Assembly (NCBI GenBank): GCA_029891345.1
Contig: CM057005.1
Coordinates: forward strand, 63,329,260-63,393,259
DNA: 64,000 nucleotides
Direction: 5' to 3'
DNA from: Dryococelus australis
Lineage: Eukaryota > Arthropoda > Insecta > Phasmatodea > Phasmatidae
Numbering within the stretch: position 1 is the stretch's first letter; every line of letters begins with the position of its first letter. Under the pieces are notes generated by a model. The model had not been told where the DNA came from. It was given only the letters and a program-made list of their open reading frames with translations, and ran no database searches. This document shows, one piece after another, positions 1 through 11,164 of the stretch. A program made the position numbers and the translations under genes.

Positions 1-720
1 CTACCATCTGTGCAGCCAATACTTGGAATCAGTTCACTCCAGATAATATAGTTTCAACATGGACGAAACTGAAGTTTTTTACAACTTGCTCCCAAATAAA
101 ACGTTGGATGTGAAAGATGAGAAATGCCATGGAGGTAAACCCAGCAAGGAACATGTTATTGCATTACTGTGCTTTAACCAAAGATTTAGTGAGAAATTAT
201 GACCCCTTGTTGTAGGCAAGTTTCAGAAACCCATGTGTTTCAAGAATGTTGTGAACCTACCATGTGTTTATGAAGCAAATTCCTGTCATTGGGTGACAGT
301 GAAAATATTTCAGAAATGGTTCATGAAATTGAAATGACTCATGGCATGCAAAAACAGAAAGATCTTACTTTTGGTCAGATGTGCAGCACATTCTGCTGTT
401 GGCCTTGAGTTGTCACAAGTGACATAGCTCTATCTGCCAGCCAACACCACAAGTTTTCTTTAGCCAAAGAAGAATAGGCCAGTGAGGAAGACACTGATGG
501 CAACATGGAAGGATTGGACTATCTTCAGGAACGTCTGCAATCCCAAGAGCAGTTTCACCACTTTGTGCAACTGGATGATGATGATGTAACATCTGCAGCA
601 CCTGTTGAACTGATGTGTCAAGTGCTGGGACTGTTGAAGAAACTAGAGATGACAATACAGAAGAAGGATGCTACCCAGCCCTCTAACGGATTCCACTTCG
701 ACGGGAGAAGGGCATGAATA
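1..720 (+). pseudogene. Tigger/pogo-type DDE transposase remnant
   Basis: From about 59 the + strand reads MDETEVFYNLLPNKT followed by CHGGKPSKEHV, ALLCFNQ and CFKNVVNLPCVYEANS. This is the catalytic core layout of Tigger/jerky-like pogo transposases, where the DET aspartate is the first catalytic residue and a C-H-G-G-K-x-S-K-E block follows. A later in-frame piece (505-717) has the acidic 'QLDDDDVTS' C-terminal style of the family. The frame is broken by stops (for example near 202) and by a one-base slip just before the DET motif, so it cannot make an enzyme. The element continues upstream of the window. Family identity is recalled from known motifs; the breaks are seen directly. Confidence 0.85.
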
Positions 721-2050
721 AAGAGTAACTAAAACCAAACTGGTGAAGGTGAGCAGGTAACGTAGTGGTCCTACTCTGGTGTAATTCCACGTACCATCTC
801 CGTCAACCCAATGCTGTTTCCGTATCTCTGTATCTGGCACCAGAATTGCGGTGGATATTGTGAATCAGGTATCACTGGTTGACAGTCCCGATACGTGGGT
901 GAGTTGCTCCTGAGGGTCGGTCTCCTCAGACCCAGGGAAGTACTCATTGCGGCATCAGAACTGCGGTGGAAAGAGCAATCCCCAGACTGACAAGCTAACC
1001 CCAAGAGGAGGAGTACCTAGTGTTGGGGCTCTACCATGCTATACACCTGGGTGCATAGAAAGGGTGGCCGTATAGTATAGGTGTATGTATTCTACTTTGT
1101 GTGTCTGGCAGTAGAAATTAATTTCCCGGTCACCTGCTATCCCTCCGACAGGACAAATGTGTACAGGAAGAGGTTCTGCGACTGTTCCAATGATACCCTT
1201 ACGTGGAATAAGACTTGTTTATTTCAGCAAGGAAATAAAGGTGGTGGTGTTGCACTACTTCTTATCAACGAGAGTTTAACGGAAGCTTACTACACTTGAC
1301 AGGTGAAGGTGACCTGTTCCTAGGCCTATGAAGTTTAGGTAGATGAAGCCTTATGATAATAACTTAAACTTCGATTATACTAAGATGTTTGCCCTGAAGA
1401 GGCCAGCAGCTGATGGTTCCTTCGGCACCAGGAGTGCAGTGAAGGAACAGGACAGACTGGCATTCCAAGGGCTGGACCATAGTATTTATACTCTTCCTGG
1501 CTTGCCGTTGGTCGAGGTGGAGGGGGTGGCGGCATTAGATCCTCTGGGCGTATGATGTCACCGGCTGGCGCTAGATCCAGGTGCTACATGTCTTGGCGAT
1601 CATACTAGTAGTACTATCCGGCGGTGCGCTATAGTACTCTCTGTGTCCTTGATGCATATTCTTGGTGGCTCTACCAGTGAACAGTACAATTCTTCGGGCG
1701 TGGAGCGTGCGTCTTTTGCCGTGGGTAAACAGTACAAGTTCTTGATGTCAAGTAGATTGTACTGCCGATCAAACACTGTTAAAATGTGCGGGTGAGTGAT
1801 GCACACTGATGAGTAGTAATAGAAGATATATTGTTAGAAAAGACGTCACACGTCAGTACAAAGTGTGACTGTGTGTGTACTCTTAAGACCTCAGTCTGTC
1901 TCGGCGGGCAGTATGTTGTACATTTTCATGTACTATATTGTGTATGTGGGGGCGTGGAACTATACTGTGCACAGCACTCATGTATCCAGTATCTCACAAG
2001 TAGTCTGGCAGCATTCCTAGGAGGAGCAGTGAATTCCAAGATGGCGAAGC
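721..2050 (-). repeat. Family X copy 1 (dispersed GC-richer repeat, antisense)
   Basis: This stretch is visibly richer in GC than its surroundings and contains blocks that recur elsewhere in the window. The block at 1291-1325, read on the minus strand, matches the AGGNCCAGGTC...TTCACCTG block of the copy at 39356. The sequence around 1030-1075 (CTCTACCATGCTATACACC, then GGTGGCCGT) matches 52425-52470. Only short open frames are present and none resembles a known protein. The ends are not defined by a target duplication. Confidence 0.55.
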
Positions 2051-2287
2051 GGTAACTTTGCATGTAATGAATGTCTTTCATAATCCTTCTTTCTCAAGTG
2101 TTTGTGAGTCAAATCTTGCAACAATTATTTTTTGTCATTTTTCTCACCACAACAGTTTCGAAGTTCTGAGTTAGATGGACAGTTTCTTTCTCCTGTACAA
2201 GTTACACACAGAATATGTTGCATTTCACAAGGAAGATGTAAAACATTAAAACATGTAAACAATTTTGTGTTACAAATACCATCAAAC

Positions 2288-2289
<2 letters not shown>

Positions 2290-2382
<93 letters not shown>
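2290..2382. repeat. (TA)n microsatellite, about 46 units
   Basis: An uninterrupted TA dinucleotide run of about 93 bp. The long open frames across it on both strands are artefacts of the repeat. Confidence 0.97.
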
Positions 2383-2449
2383 GACCTGACTTGTACCATG
2401 CCATGTCCATTTTATGGCAAGACAAACTAACTGCCTGCTTTTCTTTACG

Positions 2450-2705
2450 GTAGGTAGGTAGGTGGGCTAAATGTCTTGTCGACAGCGAGGTCATTAGAGA
2501 TGGTACAAGTTGTACAGGAAAGAGGAATTTGGGAAGGAATGAGAAGGTTTCAGCCATGACCTTTGTTAGGGACCCATTTCAATATTTCCCTGGAATGATT
2601 TCGGGAAACCATGGAAAATCAAAATCAGGATTCCAGACCGGGAATTGAACCTGGGTCCTCCCCGACTGCAAATTCAGTGAGTTACCACTGCACCACCTCA
2701 CACGT
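2450..2705 (-). mobile_element. tRNA-derived SINE, minus-strand copy
   Basis: On the minus strand the element starts with a polymerase III A-box-like GGTGCAGTGGTAACTC (complement of about 2680-2695) and a B-box GGTTCAATTCC (complement of 2641-2651). A body with TTTTCCATGGTTTCCC follows, then an end with TAATGACCTCGCTGTCGAC and a CCTA-type tail at 2450-2465. The same order is found on the + strand at 28502-28760, so this is a family and not a tRNA gene. The tail resembles one I recall from arthropod SINEs. Confidence 0.85.
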
Positions 2706-4198
2706 CCAACCTGTTGCATAGCCATTCTACTGCACTGTAAAGTCAGGGAATTTCATGTGACAGGGAAAATTCAGGGAATTGAACCTGTGTCAGAGAAAAT
2801 GTATATAATTAATTCAGGGAATTTTCATGTTTCAGAGAAAATGTAAATAATTAGTGCTCTGTGAAAATTGTGTGAATACAGGATAATGTAATTATGAACA
2901 TATGTGTTTCCAAGATTTCAGTTTTTAAGTTTGTGAACATGCAGTAATATGTCTTTGCCAAGTGACATAGGATCTACACATACACCCACACATACACAAT
3001 AAAGTATTTATGTTTGTAATGGTCACGTATGTGAAGTCAATATAGCATGTATTGCAAAATATCAATGGGCTAAATTTAATGTTTGCCATGCTTGCTTGGT
3101 CTGTTGGGGTGTAATTTAATTCAACTTCACTGATATCATACGTGTTCGGTCAGCATTGAAAAAATATATTGGAATGTAACAGTATTCCTGAAAGCAGGCC
3201 AGGGAAAATGGTAATAAGTCAGGGAATTCCAAAATGGAATTTCAGTGGACAGCTTGTTTATAGGATACATTTGAACTGCCATCACAACCAGACCACTTCT
3301 ACTGTCTCATTTTGGCTTCCAGTTTTCCAGTCCAGTGTATGAATTGCATTCCATAGCTGCAGTCCACACTGCCATTGTGGGCACTGCCCCAGCATGCTCA
3401 GTTTAATGCACGGCCCAAAGGCTTTTTTTTTTCCCCCAACTTTCAAGGCATTACAATATGAGCGACGATAACATGCGTGACCAGCGGTCCGTTGCTCCTA
3501 TGCGCAAGATGCAATCTGCTTGCAATGCTTCTGCTGTTATGCTTTCGTGTACAAATGAGATATCAAACTGAGATTTTATTACGCACTATAAAAGTCCACA
3601 GATTAAACTACAACTGCACAGTTTACAGTTTAATTTTCTCTTGCCCATTAAGGAAACTGAGCAAAAAGTGCCAAAAAAAATGTGATTTTTAATCATTTTC
3701 GAGATTTTTTTCTCTTAGAATAAACTTAATATTATAAAAACAAAACTGTTTGGTTTTTTTATTATTATTATTATTTATAAAATATGTCTGGCCTACTAAC
3801 TTAAGGAGACTCCCTAATAAAATATTGTCTGTAAAATCAGTGTTTGTGCACATACGCGTGTCTTAGTAAATAATAAGTGTACTGGAAATACATCTTCTTC
3901 CAGGAAATATAAATAATTATCTACACCCAACATGCTTTACTTTTATCCTATTAAATATACTTAAAAAAAAGGAAGTGACATTTTTTAAAAAATAATATTT
4001 TTAATTCTTTCTTGCATTTTTTACTTAAGAGAAAGTAGAAAAGTAGGCATCTGTAGTTAAATCCACTGGCTTACATCACATGTAATAATATACTACTGTT
4101 ACGGATCTAATTAGTGATAAATTGAGCTTCCCGGAAATGCATATCACACAGTCAGTCAGTTTCAATGCTTCCTTATAACGAGACGTAACAGTGAGGCA
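2706..4198. other. AT-rich stretch without a recognisable gene
   Basis: From 2731 to 3250 the words CAGGGAA, TTTTCATG and AGAGAAAATG recur, suggesting an old internally repetitive element. The rest is AT-rich, with homopolymer A/T runs and no coding signature. Because CREB exons follow at 4963, this is probably CREB intron. Confidence 0.5.
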
Positions 4199-4438
4199 TT
4201 AAAAACTTAAGTAGGAATTTTCCTTGGTGTTTACCATCACCACATTCTGCCTTCCTCCCAGCACACTCTGATTGAGTACCTGCTCTTCTCTTTGTAATGG
4301 CTCAATGACTTGTGTTTTTATGAAAACCTGCAGAGAAGCTGAGGCAGCATCTACAGACCGTTTGCGATACAATGTATCGGCTGTGATCTCAGTCATTAGT
4401 TTGTCGTAATCTCTCCAGAAAACTATCCTGTGCTCCAT
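4199..4438 (-). other. Unrecognised open frame (79 codons)
   Basis: The minus strand is open for 79 codons and the frame is also open just upstream of its first ATG. The predicted product is hydrophilic and looks helical (for example QVIEPLQREEQVLNQ), with normal amino-acid usage rather than the low-complexity usage of the flanking AT-rich DNA. I do not recognise a family. It could be a fragment of an inserted transposon or a retroposed gene, or chance. It lies antisense upstream of a CREB exon. Confidence 0.25.
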
Positions 4439-4962
4439 ACCATCCTGGGTAGCACATCCAATGGGAAGCTTATGACATTGTCTCTTTATACAATCTTACA
4501 AGATATATTTTTACTTGTGTTGTTTGTAACAAAATGTGAAGTATAATGTACTTCAGAATTAGTGTTTAGCAATAATTTTCATCTTATGATAACTTTCCTT
4601 GTCCATTAATTCTAACAAAAATACCAACTTTAAAATTTATTTAATGAGCAAATACTGAACTTAACTTTTTTTTCTGTGTGAAGATAATACTAAGTTTATG
4701 TTTGTTTCTAAAGGAGAAATGTTTCATACTGGCTACAAGTTTGAAACTAATATATCATTCTTGATTACTGTACATATCTGGAGTGAACGTGATTCATTGT
4801 ACTAATATTATTATTATTGTGGGATGTGCAAGACAAATGTAATAAGTGGAGTGGATGTTATTGTATGTATATTGTTATTGTGTGTGTCCACCATTATTGC
4901 TATCCAGGTGTTTTTTTCTGTTGCGAATTGAAGCGTTATCTTATTTTCATGTTTGTGTCCAG

Positions 4963-5106
4963 TGATTCCAGCTGGAGCATTGCAGCTCTCCAGTCAAGGA
5001 GAGGGCGTCCAGGGTCTCCACACACTGACAATGACCAATGCGACAACTGCGGGGGGTGCGATAGTCCAATATGCTCAGGGTCAAGATGGCCAGTTCTTTG
5101 TGCCTG
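4963..5106 (+). CDS. CrebB: CREB exon: glutamine-rich activation segment
   Basis: This internal exon encodes 47 whole codons starting at IPAGALQLSSQ and including VQGLHTLTMTNATT, AIVQYAQGQDGQ and FFVP. The GALQL, VQGLxTLTMTNA and ILQYAQ-like blocks are hallmarks of the Q2-type constitutive activation region of CREB/CREM/ATF1 proteins, which contacts the basal transcription machinery. The acceptor is a pyrimidine-rich tract ending in CAG at 4960-4962; the donor is GTAAGG at 5107. The exon begins with the last two bases of a split codon and ends with the first base of one. That base joins the next exon to make Val, so the reading frame is continuous. Upstream exons carrying the kinase-inducible domain were looked for and not found in 1-4962. 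Confidence 0.95.
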
Positions 5107-5215
5107 GTAAGGTAATTTGCTAACATGCCTGTGGATTGAAACTGCGTTATCATTTCTGCAAGCTGCATTGGTTTTGCGAGGTGCTCATTTGCTTCTGTGC
5201 ATTTTACTGTTCAAG
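5107..5215 (+). other. CrebB: Short CREB intron (109 bp)
   Basis: A GT...AG intron: donor GTAAGG at 5107, acceptor TTTTACTGTTCAAG ending at 5215. Both neighbouring exons need it for the frame to stay open through the split Val codon. Confidence 0.9.
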
Positions 5216-5303
5216 TTGTAACGCAAGGAGGTGGAATTGGTGGTCAGACAATTATTGCGGAAGACCAAGCGCGGAAGAGAGAAATGCGACTTTTAAAAAA
5301 CAG
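5216..5303 (+). CDS. CrebB: CREB exon: linker and start of the basic region
   Basis: This exon contributes 28 whole codons: a Gly-rich linker (VTQGGGIGGQTII), then AEDQARKREMRLLKN, which leads into the DNA-binding helix. The final Asn is the invariant Asn of the bZIP signature N-x7-R. The Arg that completes the signature is encoded 24 kb downstream. The exon ends with AG, the first two bases of an Arg codon finished by the first base of the last exon; the donor is GTAAGC at 5304. The Ala-Glu-x-x-Ala-Arg-Lys-Arg-Glu pattern is the usual CREB approach to the basic region. Skipping either neighbour would lose DNA binding. Confidence 0.95.
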
Positions 5304-5810
5304 GTAAGCAAAGTACAAAAGAACCTCACAGTTGCAACTTTTTTTTTATTACGACCACCTCTCTTTTACAACCCATTTTTGAGAAACTATGAGAAATTTG
5401 GGTTTGAAAAGTTTAGAATTTTGATGCAAATTTGTTACAAAATAAGAATGTTGCACTATTTTGTTTGCTGTGCATTACTTTACTCTTGGAGGGCATTGTA
5501 TTGCAAGCAGTGCATACAGTATTTAAAAATAAATACCACTTTACTAGGCAATCAGCTCCAGTAATTTCACCACCCAATGACTCTGCATGCCCCCTCCCCC
5601 TCAGCAGTCAGTGAGGTAATCAAGAAGCGAATATTTAGCCTCCCCTTGTCTCCGAAAATGTTAAAAGCGTTGAGTGGCACAAGGTTTTACCAAGTTTTGT
5701 GTACTGTACTTGATCAGCCTTTTAATAAATGTTAAATCTTGCTTGGCGACTGAGTACGAAGTGTATTTTCAGTGGCTTTTTGCAGGAAAATTGGAGTATT
5801 TGTTAACTGA

Positions 5811-6480
5811 AGTACAGTAGAGCCTCGATTTAACAAAGTGTCGTGGTTCCTGAAAATCCGTATTCTATTTTCCTGTTTCGTTAAATCCTAATTTACCTAT
5901 TTTAACACTCCAACACCAACAAATTATTATGAAATTGTGTTTTTCACATTAAGACAGTGCTTATTCATCGGCGGTGCAAAATAACACTTTTATTTAAATT
6001 AAATACTAACACAATTCTCTGGGCAGATGTTGCAAATGAAATGGTTCTCTACAAGACAATAAATGATTTGTAGTTTACAATAAATTTCAAACAGGTGCGA
6101 AATCCATTTCCTATTTATACAAAAATTAAATAATTTACTAACAAAACTTTAATTTATTTCAATAGGAAGGAATCTTCTGGATAAAAACTTATCGCACGAC
6201 CATAAATGATCTCGTGTTAACGAGAAAAAAATTCAAACATTGTATGCCACTTCAATTAAAACGAGTGCCAAATCCATTCTCAGTAACTCTTTGCGCAAAA
6301 ATTAGTAAATTTATTAATAAAACATATTTATTTCAATAAGCAGAAGTCTTCCGAATAGAAATAGACATCCCACAAGGCAGTGGACCTTCTCTTACTGCCA
6401 CAAAAATGTAAACATTGTGGCATGTACTACTGTGGGCATATATCTTGCCAGTCTATATTTTTAGCCAATGTGATGACCAT
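5811..6480. repeat. Pogo-like end and imperfect ~165-bp tandem repeat
   Basis: A pogo/Tigger-like terminus, CAGTAGAGCCTCGATTTAAC, follows a TA at 5813. Within 6090-6400 two successive blocks share AAATCCATT, CAAAAATTA, TTTATTTCAATA and an A-G-rich GAAGTCTTC-like word at a spacing of about 165 bp. No matching right terminus was found. Confidence 0.45.
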
Positions 6481-8389
6481 CTTTCTCACTAAAATGAAAT
6501 AAATAACTTAGGGATGGGTTGATACAGTCGCTTCTCGATGTATTGTTATCACATGTATCGATAAACCTCATTCGCCAACAATTTTTTGTGGTCCCGGCGA
6601 AATCCCCATGTAAATAATGTTAACATAAACAGCGTGAATTGTTTATCGCATGGAGTATCGATCAAAGTATACCGTGAAGTCCCGTACCTACGAGTACGGC
6701 CTATTATGAGAATTCTGTACTTACAGTAGTTTTTTAATACACCGTCATATACTTCCAAGGTTAAATTACCTGGTAACAGCGAGTGAGGATTCATTGTGTA
6801 TTTCCGTTTTTACGATCAATTCGAATGCATTTTAATTAGTTGTATTTGCCATTTCTAACAATTGTGAATTGAAATTGCTTAAATTGTGCATTTAGTATAA
6901 TTAATCGCGTAAAACGTATAAGCCACACTCCATGAGAAGTGGTAACGTTGCATTGCAGTAGATGTTGCAACGCCGCACACTTTGACAGACCCGCGCTCGC
7001 ATCCTTTTTCAAGGCATTTAGTTAGAATAGCAACATAGAATCAATACGAGCGCAAGCAGATGATTGGTTGAAAATATGTGGAAGAAACTGTGGCATTCTG
7101 TTTAGGTTATACGTGGAACATTCTGTGACATGTGATTCAGGTTTCGGTATCGATAAAAGTTTATAAATTGTTGGTTTACGTGTGGAGTTTTGCTAATAAT
7201 GTTTACATGAACGGGATGTTTTGAAATGTATGTAGTTTAAATATTTTGGTTTTTTTGTTACTATGCTGCCATGTTAAAAACAATTGCATTGCCATTACAG
7301 CTGTTTACACACACCCTTTTCTACAGTTAGCTGCTCGGTAAAATCAAAACAATTTGCAGTAATACTAATGATTGCCCTTTATTTCTTTATTTTGTTCCTG
7401 AAATTATTTCAACTGACAATGTAGAGGAAGCAGCTAGCAATCGGCTACAACATTCAAATACAGCAGACCTCATTTTAATGTTTACATGCACGTGTCTTGG
7501 CAATTCCTTGTATAATTCACGCACCATAATTTTTTGCACAAAAAAATTCTGTGATAAAAGGTGCGAGAATAATGCTATTAAATACGGTATACATTAGTAA
7601 CTTTTTAACTGTTTGCGAATAATTTTTGCTGCTGTAATGAAGTCCCCCGCCACATATTAATATAAATTGCATATGTACATATTTTAACATTAAAATCATG
7701 TTTTAATTATAGATCATGAATTCAGACACGGTTGTTTATTACAGTAGAACCTCTCTACTATGACGCCTCACGGTTCCCGAGAATAGGCTCGAAATAAGGC
7801 GGGGAGGGGGGGGGGGGTTGTAATAAAAAATCAGGAAATTTTTGGACTGAATTTGACCCACCCCTTACCCCCCTATGCCCTCAAACTTGCCTTTTTTGCA
7901 TGAAGTTCATGTTCAATCATCTCTAGTGCATAAAACACCTCTTTTTAAATTAAATATAAATACTTGTGTATATTTTAATTGCTGGATGCTTCCTGATTAA
8001 TTTGGTACCCAAGAAAGGCATATTGGACTACCCCTTGTCGTATAAAAGAAGGCTCAAACACAGCATGACATGGCCATTGAAAGTGTGTGAAAAGATTAGA
8101 CTATGTATTACAGACTTGCCAACTTTTACGATTTTTCCGTAAAATGTACGGAAATCATACCCTAACGATTTTACGGAAACGCCTTGGTATTTTCCGAATT
8201 CCGATATTGGAAAAAATTTTGAAGTGAATATTTACTTAATAGACGGGACTATTGATTCTTCGATACCTCGATTTTAGGACGTATCGAAAGTATTGAATAT
8301 TGCGGGCTGTGGTATTGATACATTTGTTCGATGTGTGAAATGTTATATTTTCAACACGAGAATGGCTTGGTCCGCTATTTCCCCAATTG

Positions 8390-10391
8390 CAGACCTGCCA
8401 ATCCTTACTATTTTCCCATAATTTTTACGGAAAATTTTGCACCTTATGATTTTATGGTAACTCTCCATATATTACGATTTTTCTCTCTGCGCCTGGCTCT
8501 TGGCTGTTGGTCTCTATGAAAGTGTCACTTGTATGTCGTATTTTCACAATAATTCAAGGTGGAGCCACTTAACCGGGAAATGGGGAAATATTAGGGAAAA
8601 GTCTGGAATTTTCTCGAGTGCCTGAAAAATTTTGAAAATGCCAGGAATTTTTCTGCGTGTCAAGAACGTGCATGTGCGAGAGATTTTTTCATGCGCATGC
8701 AGCAGCTGTTAAAGAGTCACTCTTATGTAGGCTTACTTTTTCTTGTGTTTAACTAAATAAAATATTTAGGTGGTTTTTATGATCCTACAGTGCATTATTA
8801 TGGTTACACTAGTGCCAGTAACTGTCAAAAATGTACACAAGTTCATTCCGCAAAAAGAGAAAATTGGTTGCCTTGAAGTGTGTGTCTGGGCGCATCACAT
8901 CAATCAATATCTTACCCAGAATGCATCCAGTCATATGACAACTGAACGAGGCACACACTGACTGCGGCTAGACAAATGCCAATGTTGTTTGTGTTTATAT
9001 ACTACAATTATGTTTCAGTGTTTGAAAGTCATTAATACTATCTCTTCTCGCGAGTAATTTGTGTTAAATAATGAAAAAAAAAAAGTATTTGTGGCTGTTT
9101 TTTTTTTGTCCGTAATTAACATAGATAGTAGCAAGGTTATGTAAACTTTGCCTGTGTGTTTGCACATCAACTTCACATATTTATTTTGTGGTCTGGGAGT
9201 CGAGCATTTCATGGGATGACGTCGGATTGACGCGAAAACGTTTATAAAGTTGATGGGTTTTGTTATACTGATTTTTAAATTTTGCTGTGGTAAAGTATGA
9301 GAGTGAGCTTTCATTCAGGTGATAAAACAAAGTAAAAACGACTTTGGTAAGTAAATTTGTCACATCTTATTTCTAGGTGAGGTATGTCCAAGGCAGCACG
9401 TTTCTCTAATGTGTATTTGTAAATGGTTTGCAGTTTGTAAATGGTTTGCCTTGATGTTTCACAGGCTTGCTTGTCTCGCAAAAAGTCATATAATTTTAAT
9501 GTGAAATTACAGTTTCCTGTCTTTTAGAGGTGTAATAGGTATTTGTTAGCAGTGGTAATACAATAAATTAAAAATAGCAGCAAACACTCAAGCGAAGTTG
9601 TACTGTAATATTCATGTACCCATGTAGTAACAGAACAATGTGCTATCTTGCATGCCAACACGTTAAATAACACTGTGTGAGGCATATCATGGAGCTTGTG
9701 AGTTGTTGATAAACTAAGGACTTTTAGGAGTATTTGAAGTGTGAAGAAATATTTTATAATGATTTGTTTGAAATACGTAGGATTGAGTTTGTCTTCATAG
9801 TCTGGTGCACATACATAATAGCTGTACAATGTGTGAAAAACATAAAACAAGACGTCCGAGTATTCAGGTCTGCATATTCTGAGCAGTATCCATTCTTTCT
9901 GAAAGTTGGAATGTATGCGTTTTGTAGTGTGTGTCGAGGTGACATAACTATTTGTTATGTTGTAAAAAGTAACATTACAAAGCATGTTAAAAGTGCATGT
10001 TTTTGTTTGAAAATTGTTTTGAACGATTACCAGAATTCTTGTGTTAATATTCTTGATTTTGTAACTCACGTAATGTGCTGACAGTGTTGGAACATTTGGT
10101 AAGTAGCTGAATTAAAAAAAAAAAAGAATAATATATATAAGACTACATGTGATATTATTGTGTTCTCAGTTGATACGTGAAGCTCAGAAATATATATTGT
10201 TGCACATAGAAGTAATTATTATGTTGATTTATTATCAATCTGTACATCAATGATTTCGCATTTTCATAACAATACTGGTAACAGCTGGTGAACAGGTAAA
10301 AAATGTATATAAAATGCAGCGATCCGATTACGCACTATTTTAGGCATTCGTCAATCTTATTGATTTCATACTTTACAAGTTGGTAGGTCTG
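8390..10391 (+). mobile_element. hAT-family element, internally deleted, copy 1
   Basis: The termini CAGACCTGCCAA and, complemented, CAGACCTACCAAC bound about 2.0 kb. It is collinear with the element at 35198-37231 through the first ~1.2 kb and the last ~0.35 kb, but the middle differs. The flanking bases CAATTG and CAATCA are only partly alike. Confidence 0.75.
9830..10000 (+). pseudogene. BED-like zinc finger of a hAT-type transposase (N-terminal fragment)
   Basis: The frame contains FRSAYSEQYPFF, then YAFCSVCRGDITIC and NITKHVKSA. The order 'YPF...AFCxVCRxDI...DIxxHxKS' matches the N-terminal zinc finger seen in many hAT-type transposases and in domesticated ZBED-like proteins. The Cys pair and first His are present; the second His expected a few residues after HVKSA is missing. 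The C-terminal part of the transposase is absent from this copy, so it is an internally deleted, dead element. Confidence 0.65.
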
Positions 10392-10576
10392 CAATCATCA
10401 CGAAGCAAAGTAACAGTTGTTTTCGTACTGCGGTGACTAGTTTTGGAAAGCCGGTGAAATGTCGTATTTATTTTATGATTGAGCTAATTAAGTTTTATCG
10501 ATGGCAGTGAAACGTGTAGTAAGAATTATAACAGAACGTGTATTTAAGAGTTGCAAATAGGAATTGCAAACAGTAA

Positions 10577-11164
10577 AGGCCAGCCTACAATTGATTTAGC
10601 ACAAAAACAGCACCTGCGATAGCACAGAACACACGCACAGCTCGAATCTGAAAGCCTACAATCAAACAAGCACATGCACAAAATCTATGGATATTTAAAC
10701 AAAACAGACGTGAAAATGAAAGAAACAATGCCCAGTAAGTATTGCATGCGTGTATTGTTCACACTGGAATGAAAAAAAATATTGTCGATAGCTGTTTACT
10801 TTGCTGCTCGTGTTTTAATTTGTAGAAATATATTACGTTTTACCATTAATATTAATATACATTGCTTATACAATAACAGTTTCAATCAAAATAAACCAAT
10901 GTTTATGTTGCGTCAAACTCTCCAAGTACTTGTCAAATTCATTACTTTTGCAGCCATTTTAATCGTCACATAAACTCTGTGGTATCGACGTTCTGATTGG
11001 CCATGCACGGCGCATGCGCACAGGAATTATAGGATATTGGTCAACTTTCTGTGCTAAATTTCTGTGCTTGTGTTGTGCGTTATTGTAGGCAGTGCCATTT
11101 CGACTTGCATTCTACTTTCTGTGTGTTTGATATATTCTGTGCTAAATCATTTGTATGCTGGCCT
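10577..11164. mobile_element. Harbinger-type MITE with TAA target duplication
   Basis: The left end is AGGCCAGCCTACAATTGATT; the complemented right end is AGGCCAGCATACAAATGATT. Each is followed by TAGCAC. TAA flanks the element on both sides (10574-10576 and 11165-11167), which fits the TWA duplication of PIF/Harbinger transposons. A second, subterminal inverted pair (AGCACAGAA / TTCTGTGCT) lies inside. It has no coding capacity. Confidence 0.8.

Noticed and set aside
2132-2557. Three long open frames with YIYIYIYI stretches on both strands
   Set aside because: They are translations of the TA microsatellite and have no protein character outside it.
2634-2705. Possible tRNA gene on the minus strand
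   Set aside because: A and B boxes are present but no cloverleaf with anticodon stem could be drawn, and the same head is attached to a SINE body here and at 28502.
1-4962. CREB kinase-inducible domain exon
   Set aside because: I searched by eye for the RRPSYRK-type motif on the + strand and did not find it; the domain is assumed to lie upstream of the window.
9524-10069. 181-codon minus frame
   Set aside because: It is the antisense shadow of a hAT element whose real coding remnant (zinc finger) is on the + strand.
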